From the NCBI GenBank assembly GCA_902798425.1, contig CADBWR010000004.1, positions 36,658-100,657 of the forward strand: a stretch of 64,000 bases of DNA, written 5' to 3'. This document shows, one piece after another, positions 15,969 through 23,900 of the stretch. The notes under the pieces are model-generated. The model did not search any database, had not been told where the DNA came from, and saw nothing but the letters and a program-made list of their open reading frames with translations. A program made the translations under genes and the position numbers. Position 1 is the first letter of the stretch, and each line of letters opens with the position of its first letter. The stretch comes from an uncultured Bacteroidales bacterium (lineage in GTDB: Bacteria > Bacteroidota > Bacteroidia > Bacteroidales > Bacteroidaceae).

Positions 15969-17543
15969 ATATAGTTTCTCTGCTCCAATCGTGCCGCGGT
16001 CATCCTTCTTCACCTTATTCTTATAGCGCAAGATTTCCTCCTGCTCCAGCTGGCAAAAACGCTCATAGTCAGCCGTCATGGCTTCTGTATCGTACTGCTT
16101 ATCAGCCTTCTCATCGTATTGCAAGTGTTGCAGGTTAAAAGCCGCAAGCATGTCGCGCTGGTGGGTGTCACCATTGGAAAGCGTTACATTACGTTCTTTC
16201 AGTTCGTGCTTGGTGAAACTATTATTCGTAAAGTCGTATTGACTGGCGGCATTCTTAGTGTCTACTTTCACTAAATCGCCACCCAGCGACTTCACCTTGT
16301 TTTCCAAGATGCTAACAAACATTGAAGGCGCATGATTGGCAACCGATTTCCCAAAGCGTTTCTTCTTCTGAATCTTACCGGTCTTCTCGTTCACCTTAGT
16401 TTCTTTGGCTCTTGTAGTCCAACTGCTGATGGGGTTGTTCTCCACAATAAACGTATCGCCCTCTTTCAACAAAGCGTTAGCTCTTTCTATATGTTGCTGT
16501 TTACGGATGGCTGCCTGTTTGCGACGTAGTTCAGCCAACTCGCGGCGCAGTTCTTTGTAGCGATTGGAGTCGTTCCAAACCAATTTGATGCCACGCTTGA
16601 TGGTACCGTCCTCATTGAAGTTCTGCGGATTGTTGGCTCTGCGACTGCGGTCTATCCTCCTGCTCAATCGGGTTATCTCCTCCTGAATATCGTCACACTT
16701 CGAGGCCAGTTTGTCTATGCTTACTACGTTCACACCACTTACGGCAACCGTAGTAGGACCGAGGTCGATGCCTACGTTACCTTTGCCCAGCCTACGGCCT
16801 TTTTGAGGTTTTTCGCCCTCGATGGTTAGTTGCACATAATACTTGTATTGACTGCGCACCAAACGACGAACCACTTTTACCACTTTCACGCTATTGACGC
16901 CACCTTTCAGCGCCCACAGCTCATAGTCTGCGTGCTTAGGATTGTGCAATATCTTCAGTGTGATGAATTTAGCATTATTACTCTGTTTGCCATTTATCTT
17001 AATAGCCAATTCCATCGTGTCAAGATGTACTTCCATACCAGAGAAATAAACCTTTCCTCCAACAAGCTTCCTTCGGCTCGAAAAAGAATCAAGCTCGCCA
17101 TACTTCTTAAACGAGATTCGTTTAGCTTTGATGTCATACAACTTTTTGTCCCAAGCAGCCCATATGCTAGCCCCTAAATGGTCTAAAATATAAGTGGTAA
17201 AGCCCAGGTCTGCAAAAGTCATGTTGGCTCCAACAGGCTTTTGAGCCAACTTCTCAACAAAACCCTTTATGCTGTATTCGTCAAAAGAAACCATAAAAGG
17301 TATTTTGTTGCCTTTCAGTGTCTCATTTATCTGAAACGGATGACTCCTAAAGAAATCCCTCTTTTCTTTGATTGTCTTGCAGGCTTGAAACTCTTTCATT
17401 TGCTCAAAATACCTATATTGTCTGAGCAACTTGCCCTGTACATAGTTGTACAATTGGCGAAGCTGCTCATAACGTTTGTTGAGGACATCTGCCTGATACT
17501 TCTCAACCTGCAAAGGCAATTCCAATACAAATACTTCGTTCAT
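15966..17543 (-). CDS. Compact TnpB-like type V CRISPR effector (Cas12-like)
   Basis: 525 residues with a split RuvC nuclease: RuvC-I GIDLG (Asp260), RuvC-II FIVENN (Glu368) and RuvC-III HQRDMLAAFN (Asp464). All three catalytic acids are present. The N-terminal 240 residues are basic and mixed alpha/beta, as in the recognition and wedge parts of TnpB and small Cas12 proteins. A helical insert lies between RuvC-I and II (residues 285-355). The zinc ribbon normally found just before RuvC-III is absent: the only cysteines are 55, 283 and 497. The start codon lies 3 bp from the terminal CRISPR repeat, on the strand on which the array is probably transcribed. Family knowledge predicts crRNA-guided DNA binding or cleavage. 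Subtype is unresolved and a TnpB homologue is the alternative. No tnpA or cas1/cas2 is present. Confidence 0.82.
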   Translation of the reverse strand: MNEVFVLELPLQVEKYQADVLNKRYEQLRQLYNYVQGKLLRQYRYFEQMKEFQACKTIKEKRDFFRSHPFQINETLKGNKIPFMVSFDEYSIKGFVEKLAQKPVGANMTFADLGFTTYILDHLGASIWAAWDKKLYDIKAKRISFKKYGELDSFSSRRKLVGGKVYFSGMEVHLDTMELAIKINGKQSNNAKFITLKILHNPKHADYELWALKGGVNSVKVVKVVRRLVRSQYKYYVQLTIEGEKPQKGRRLGKGNVGIDLGPTTVAVSGVNVVSIDKLASKCDDIQEEITRLSRRIDRSRRANNPQNFNEDGTIKRGIKLVWNDSNRYKELRRELAELRRKQAAIRKQQHIERANALLKEGDTFIVENNPISSWTTRAKETKVNEKTGKIQKKKRFGKSVANHAPSMFVSILENKVKSLGGDLVKVDTKNAASQYDFTNNSFTKHELKERNVTLSNGDTHQRDMLAAFNLQHLQYDEKADKQYDTEAMTADYERFCQLEQEEILRYKNKVKKDDRGTIGAEKLY

Positions 17544-17545
17544 TT

Positions 17546-20216
17546 CGTTCTTAAAGCCTACATTTTGGGGTGATTAACACCTTATTGTTGGCGCACTTCT
17601 TCCCCGCCTCCCTGTCACTAGCCTACATTTTTGGGTGATTAACACCTGCTGACGAAAGACTTTAATATGTGGGTGTCCTGTCACTAGCCTACATTTTTGG
17701 GTGATTAACACCACCTGCCAGCCTTATTGTTCACATTGAGACCCTGTCACTAGCCTACATTTTTGGGTGATTAACACCCGAGATCATCCAGGAAGAGACG
17801 CTGGAGTCCTGTCACTAGCCTACATTTTTGGGTGATTAACACCGGGTTTATCTCGCAATGGAACAGGTTGTCCCCTGTCACTAGCCTACATTTTTGGGTG
17901 ATTAACACCTGGGTGAATTGTTACAGCATATCAATGAGGCCTGTCACTAGCCTACATTTTTGGGTGATTAACACCCCCATCGACGAATACACGATCAACC
18001 CCCTCCTGTCACTAGCCTACATTTTTGGGTGATTAACACCATCTGGTCGTGGTACTTAAACCAAGGACCCCTGTCACTAGCCTACATTTTTGGGTGATTA
18101 ACACCCTGGTCGTTGTAGTCGTTCACAATGTCGAGCCTGTCACTAGCCTACATTTTTGGGTGATTAACACCATTTCTTAGAAAGGGTTTGGTCGCGGGCT
18201 ACCTGTCACTAGCCTACATTTTTGGGTGATTAACACCGAGTATGAGAGTGAGGACGATTGCGATCCTCCTGTCACTAGCCTACATTTTTGGGTGATTAAC
18301 ACCCATACACCGATGCCGTAAGGATGCAGACGACCTGTCACTAGCCTACATTTTTGGGTGATTAACACCGGATGGGTTACTAGAGTTCAAAACGACTCTC
18401 CTGTCACTAGCCTACATTTTTGGGTGATTAACACCCTTCATGCGCTCACGGATTTCCGTTGCAGACCTGTCACTAGCCTACATTTTTGGGTGATTAACAC
18501 CTACAACCCCATCGTGTTCTATAAATCGCCTCCTGTCACTAGCCTACATTTTTGGGTGATTAACACCGTCGAGGAAATCATCATCGACTTTCGTCTCCTG
18601 TCACTAGCCTACATTTTTGGGTGATTAACACCGTGACGTTTACCTATGCCAGCGGCAAGACGCCTGTCACTAGCCTACATTTTTGGGTGATTAACACCCC
18701 GAGATCATCCAGGAAGAGACGCTGGAGTCCTGTCACTAGCCTACATTTTTGGGTGATTAACACCGACGAGTGCTTCGACTTGCACGTCCCAATTCCTGTC
18801 ACTAGCCTACATTTTTGGGTGATTAACACCTCATATTGACGGGCCGTTTGCTGACGAACTCCTGTCACTAGCCTACATTTTTGGGTGATTAACACCCGTG
18901 GTGATGGTGTTCGTCAATATTAGTGCCCTGTCACTAGCCTACATTTTTGGGTGATTAACACCTCAACCGTATAGACGCCATACGTTCCGGCACCTGTCAC
19001 TAGCCTACATTTTTGGGTGATTAACACCCGGGTTTTCCAGTACCTCTGTCTATCCGCACCTGTCACTAGCCTACATTTTTGGGTGATTAACACCCTACCG
19101 CGAGCGACTCCACGAAGCCGCCACCTGTCACTAGCCTACATTTTTGGGTGATTAACACCTGCGCGACCTGTACCCCAGCACACCACTGCCCTGTCACTAG
19201 CCTACATTTTTGGGTGATTAACACCATTGCGTCTTGTGCCATACACTATGCGGCCCCTGTCACTAGCCTACATTTTTGGGTGATTAACACCACTGAGTGG
19301 AAAGAGCAAGGGTTCATTGATCCTGTCACTAGCCTACATTTTTGGGTGATTAACACCCGTCGTTTGGTACGCTGCCGCCCTCGATGCCCTGTCACTAGCC
19401 TACATTTTTGGGTGATTAACACCTTATTGCTAATTATATCACCTTGGGAACTGCCTGTCACTAGCCTACATTTTTGGGTGATTAACACCTTTGCAAAGTC
19501 CTTTGCGTCCTTGTTGGCGCCTGTCACTAGCCTACATTTTTGGGTGATTAACACCACAACTCTTCACGAGCCACAGGTGCAACGGCCTGTCACTAGCCTA
19601 CATTTTTGGGTGATTAACACCGGCTTCGGCTTCTCAGTATATGGCGGTTCACCTGTCACTAGCCTACATTTTTGGGTGATTAACACCTGTGAGCGATGGG
19701 AATCCGCTTGCAAGCATCCTGTCACTAGCCTACATTTTTGGGTGATTAACACCGCGATATACAGATGGGATAATAGGTTGTATCCTGTCACTAGCCTACA
19801 TTTTTGGGTGATTAACACCCCCCAGGCCTTCAAGCTCATCAAGCTCGTTCCTGTCACTAGCCTACATTTTTGGGTGATTAACACCCAAGGCGCATCGTGA
19901 GGAATTGTCGAAATACCTGTCACTAGCCTACATTTTTGGGTGATTAACACCCAGAACCGCCAGCGCACCACGTGCCAAGTACCTGTCACTAGCCTACATT
20001 TTTGGGTGATTAACACCCCTTAGCCAGTCGGCAGTTCTCGGTCACGGGCCTGTCACTAGCCTACATTTTTGGGTGATTAACACCGGTGAAGGGTGGCTGG
20101 ATGCACGTATCGCCCCTGTCACTAGCCTACATTTTTGGGTGATTAACACCCCAGCGCACCACGTGCCAAGTAACCCTGACCCTGTCACTAGCCGACATTT
20201 CTGGGTGATTAACACC
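17546..20216 (-). CRISPR. CRISPR array, 41 repeats of 36 bp, 40 spacers
   Basis: On the plus strand the repeat starts CCTGTCACTAGCCTACATTT and ends TTGGGTGATTAACACC. 39 copies (17611 to 20150) are essentially identical. The two end copies are degenerate: 17546-17581 has lost its first 8 or so bases, and 20181-20216 has two substitutions. Spacers are 29-31 bp (mostly 30), giving a 66-bp period. The repeat end GGTGATTAACACC can form a small hairpin. Strand is inferred as minus. Only 2 bp separate the left end from the nuclease gene, whereas the right side has a long AT-rich leader with leftward promoters. One spacer is present twice (17779-17807 and 18699-18728), and two spacers overlap in sequence (19952-19981 and 20151-20180). 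Confidence 0.99.
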
Positions 20217-20243
20217 CCTATGGTGCGTAATCACCCAGGAATG
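20196..20243 (-). ncRNA. Candidate tracr-type anti-repeat next to array
   Basis: 20222-20243 is complementary to the inner part of the repeat. With the terminal repeat it forms a 20-bp hairpin: 20196-20211 with 20228-20243, plus CACC 20213-20216 with GGTG 20222-20225, loop CCTAT. In a leftward transcript the segment precedes the first repeat and could pair with crRNA repeats. Flanking sequence 20244-20410 holds another hairpin, TTCCG/CGGAA near 20290-20304, and a partial repeat-like stretch TTGTCGCACTAGCC near 20346-20361. A dedicated tracrRNA is inference; a decayed inverted repeat is the alternative. Confidence 0.5.
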
Positions 20244-20480
20244 AAATAAAAAAAGGCCATGATTAGCATACTCAGGGACTTGCTCTATACTCCCATTCCG
20301 CAAGCGGAACTGACTGTTATTTTTGCATTCCACCATTCTGCATAATCGTTTGTCGCACTAGCCGCCCACTGGCATTAGCTTAACGTGCGCAAGGCCTGAC
20401 AAAACCTTTATGCTGCAAAATTACAAAATAATCCTGAAAAAACAATGCATGAAGTCCCGAAAAATACAAATAATTTAAGA
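20217..20480 (-). promoter_or_regulatory. Probable CRISPR leader
   Basis: 264 bp without a gene between the array and the right palindrome, AT-rich toward the right. It carries the anti-repeat and a leftward promoter. Position and base composition fit a leader for leftward transcription. Confidence 0.6.
20416..20446 (-). promoter_or_regulatory. Leftward promoter in CRISPR leader
   Basis: On the minus strand, ATTG (20443-20446), 19 bp, then TAATTTTG (20416-20423). The start site would be near 20409, about 190 bp before the first repeat. Confidence 0.6.
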
Positions 20481-20499
20481 TGAAACAGATACTGTTTCA
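20481..20499. repeat. 19-bp palindrome, right boundary of CRISPR cassette
   Basis: TGAAACAGATACTGTTTCA, identical to 15950-15968. It directly abuts the right 102-bp repeat. Confidence 0.9.
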
Positions 20500-20600
20500 G
20501 TTGCATCAATTCGGGTTAGTCCTTTTGTTCTGCAAAAGTAGTAAATAAAATCTGAACAGCCAAATAAAAAAAGAGAATTAAATAAAATCGTGCCAGGTAC
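20500..20600. repeat. 102-bp direct repeat, right copy
   Basis: Nearly identical to 10081-10182 and one base shorter. It lies immediately beyond the 19-bp palindrome. Confidence 0.9.
20533..20564 (-). promoter_or_regulatory. Promoter inside right 102-bp repeat, aimed at array
   Basis: On the minus strand, TTTG (20561-20564), 20 bp, then TACTTTTG (20533-20540). It fires leftward through the palindrome into the CRISPR leader. Confidence 0.65.
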
Positions 20601-20622
20601 TTTCATACTTGTACCCGGCACG
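20589..20622. repeat. REP-like hairpin
   Basis: CGTGCCAGGTAC pairs with GTACCCGGCACG (one mismatch), loop TTTCATACTT. GGTAC-containing hairpins like this recur in the island (10171-10182, 15521-15535). Confidence 0.6.
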
Positions 20623-20673
20623 ATAATAGGTTTTCCCGAGCGCACGGGACGCTCGGGATTCCTCTGTCTTATC

Positions 20674-20859
20674 TTACAAGAAGACGTTGTCACCACCACC
20701 ACCAGAAGGCATCTCTTCGTCTGTGGGAATGAGGTTGAAGTCTTCTGTGCTCCCAATGCCTGAATCAAGATCGTTCAGGTCTGTAACACTTGCTGCCAGC
20801 ATCTGCTGAGTCTGTATCTTGACGACTTCCAGTTCTGGAATAATATATTGTTTCTTCAT
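20674..20859 (-). CDS. Small 61-residue protein of the MKKxYIxPE type
   Basis: It reads MKKQYIIPELEVVKIQTQQM, then an acidic middle, and ends with GGGGDNVFL. Short proteins with the MKKxYIxPExEVV start and a Gly-rich or acidic tail are common in Prevotella and Bacteroides next to surface-protein genes, and their function is unknown. It has no signal peptide or membrane helix. It follows the 2544-residue surface protein gene on the same strand, with a hairpin repeat in between. The conserved leader-like front and glycine-rich end could suggest a processed peptide, but no modification enzyme is nearby. Confidence 0.6.
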   Translation of the reverse strand: MKKQYIIPELEVVKIQTQQMLAASVTDLNDLDSGIGSTEDFNLIPTDEEMPSGGGGDNVFL

Positions 20860-20887
20860 ATCTTCTATTATTACTTAATCACAACCT

Positions 20888-20937
20888 TGAGCTACGCTCG
20901 AGCTCGTTCACGTTCGGACGAACTCGAGCTTGGCTCA
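20888..20937. repeat. Hairpin repeat flanked by 16-bp duplication
   Basis: TGAGC/GCTCA and CTCGAG/CTCGAG helices form an imperfect hairpin. It is flanked by ACTTAATCACAACCTT (20873-20888) and ACTTAATCACGACCTT (20949-20964). The second is the very end of the adjacent gene, so this looks like an insertion with target duplication. Confidence 0.6.
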
Positions 20938-20946
20938 GTTTGTCAC

Positions 20947-23900
20947 TCACTTAATCACGACCTTACGTCCATTGACAATGTACACACCCTTCTTGGCATT
21001 CTCCACGTGCTGTCCGTTCATGTTGTAGACACGATCGTCATCGCCAAAGACCTCAGCAGCCTGGTAGACGTGGCTGATACCTGTTGCGTCGTCGAAGGTG
21101 TAGATGCGAGCGCCAGCCAGAGTACCCTCGAAGTAAGCACGGAAGCCCTTCATCGTGGTATTGGCGTTACCCTTGGCCAACTTGTTTGCCATTGTGACAC
21201 CATACATATCAGTCAGACCGCCAGCAGCAACAGGAGTGTAAGAGCCATGGAAGGTAATGTTATTTTTCCATGCCGTTCCGGCTGTCGTGTTCACACCAGT
21301 AATCGTGACATTGTTCACACGGATAGGCTCTGTGATAGCAGCAGGCACGTAGATCAAGTAAGGAGTAGCAGCCGTCATCGATGTGACAGCCTCGAACTCA
21401 ATCATGTTGTTGGCAAAGTTCTTGAAGTTGAACACCTTGGCACCAGCGCCGAACAGCGCCTTGATAGCAGTATTGTCAGCAACGGCGAACGGCAGACAGA
21501 TGGTGTTCCATCCTGCAGCGAACGTGCGCTGCAGCATAACCGTCTCGTTGTTGACAGCCTCGACATCATCGCTGCTGTTCTCGCTCAGCGTATAGACCTC
21601 AGCGATGGTCAGGGTGACAGGAGTCGTCTCCAAAGTACCACCATCATAGGTCACCTTCACATAAGCATCGACAGCATCCATCGTCGTCTGCGGCTCCCAT
21701 GTCAGGGCAACGACAGTAGCATTGCTGTTAGCCTCAACAGATGATACATCTGCAGTAGCATTAACCTTAGCACCATCTACCCACAACTCGGCAGTGATAT
21801 CCTCGTTCTTGCCAGCGTTCTCCTTCAGCGTGACGGTAGCCACGTAGCTGTTCAGGCGCTTACCCGTTGTGGGAACGTTAGAAGCAGCCAGCTCCATGTC
21901 GTGCTCAGGGATGTTGAGAGCGAAGCCGATGAAGTTGTCGAGGTCCACATAACGGTTGGCCGTAAACTTCAGATAGTAGTTGCCTGCGGCAGGAGCTACG
22001 AACTGGTGTTCAACAGTCTCTGTGCTTGCCGTGACAGTCTCGTAGTCTGTCCAGCTGGTCTTGTCGGTAGAGTACTGGACAGTCATATTGTCGCCATCGT
22101 ACTGCCACTTCGTCTCGTAAGTCAGCACCTGGTCGGCAGCAGCTGACAAACGTGGAGTCATCAACGTGAACTCGCCCTGTACGCCGCCAGAGTAAGCTGT
22201 CTGGCGATCGGCATTCCATGTCCAGCCGGTCTTCTGCCATGAAGCAGGAATCTCAGTTGCGAAGTATTCCTCCCAAACGTTAGCAGCCTCAGAGCGACCT
22301 GTCAGAGCGAGCGTAAAGGTTGTCGGCGTGCCGTTCACGTCGTAGGTGAATACGAGGTTGCCCGCCTTCTTACCCTGTTCAGCCAGCAGCGTCACATCGA
22401 TGTCGAGCGTTCCATTGGCGGCAATCGTCTTGTTCACGTCGTTAATCTCCGTTACGCTATAGCCTGCAGGAGCCACGATGCTGGTCAGCACCAGTTCCTT
22501 CGTACCCGTATTGCTGATGGTATACTGCTTGGTAGTAGCCTCCTTCACCAGTCCGAAGGCAACATCGTCGCCATCAGCCAGGGCAGCACCACCCTTGATG
22601 TTCAGTGCAAACTGTGGAGCCTGAGCGTTGACATGGATAGTGATGTCGTTAGCCTCGAGAGTGGCAGTATTGCTGACCAACTCCTTGGCACGGAACTTGA
22701 AGTCGCCGCCCTCGCCAGCACTGATAGTCAGCGTGACAGGTATCACCACACTGGCACCCTTAGCCAGCACAGCAGTAGCAGCCGTCACGTTGTCAGCATC
22801 GTTCATCTGGTAAACATCACCAGCGGCATTGACGATGCTAACCTTTACCTCGTCAGCGGTGAGGTCGCACGTACTGTTGTTCTGTACAGTCACATTGAAC
22901 TGAGCCGTAATCTTATTGTCGACATCAGCAGAGAGGTCGCCCTCACCAACACGCTCAAAGGCAGTGATAGCCAGTGTGCGAGTATGCTGAACCTCCACAT
23001 TGGTGGTCAGCGTCTCGAAGGCTACGCTATTGTCGCCGTAGTAAACCACTATCTTGGCAGCGTAGGTCTTCTCCACGGCAGGCACATTGCCCGTCAACTC
23101 GAAGGTCTTTGAGCCATTCAGACTGATATCCTGAGCGTCAGCAGTAGCCACTACCGTCTCGTCGAAGAATAGCTTCGCAGAGACACCCGTCTCGGCAGCA
23201 CGCAGGCTATAAACGGTAGCAGTAGCGGTAATGCTTGTCTCAGGCACCTTCGTTGCTGTAGGAATGGTCGAAGCCGAGACATACAGGTCGTGCTCAGGAA
23301 CCGTAGCAATCTTCTTCAGACCCGTCAGGTCGTCAATGTTGGCATTGAGGCTGACGAATTTCACGTAGTAGTTGCCATCGGCAAGAGCGGCAAGGCTCTT
23401 GGTAGCATATTCGTTAGTCAGCGCAAACTCTGTAGGCTCGCTCCATGTCTTGCGGTCGGTAGAGGTGTACACCTTCAGCGTTCCCTCGTTGCCACTCTGT
23501 GCCTTAGCCTTGAAGCTCAGCACGTTCTTACCAGCCTCAGCAGCAAACTGCTCAGAAATCAGTTCCTTCTCGACACCACTATATATATTAGCAGAGCCAT
23601 TAACTGTCCAACCAGCATTGTACCAGTCGGCAGGAGCACTTGCGAAGTCTATATTGATAGCATCGGGATCAATGAGGTTAGCAGTATAGTTGACAGCCAC
23701 ATCGCCTACCCAACTCTCAGAAGTGATAGTCATGCTGCCATTCTTCGCACCGTAAGGAACAGCAAACGGCATCGTAACTGTAATTTCTGCAGTCTTACCG
23801 GCAGGTATCGTCAGCGTGTTACCCTCATAGGTCACACCCTCACCGCTGATAGCAACATTGACATTGCTCTTGGCTACAGTACCCACATAGTTAGCATTAC

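Noticed and set aside
15966-17543. Ordinary IS200/IS605 transposon with TnpB
   Set aside because: No tnpA, no typical IS605 ends and no zinc ribbon. The gene instead abuts a long CRISPR array on the inferred transcribed strand. A TnpB origin is still likely in evolutionary terms.
17832-20016. Long ORFs on both strands with repeated peptides such as PVTSLHFWVINT and VLITQKCRLVTG
   Set aside because: They are translations of the 36-bp CRISPR repeat. The 66-bp period keeps them open, and they have no gene features.
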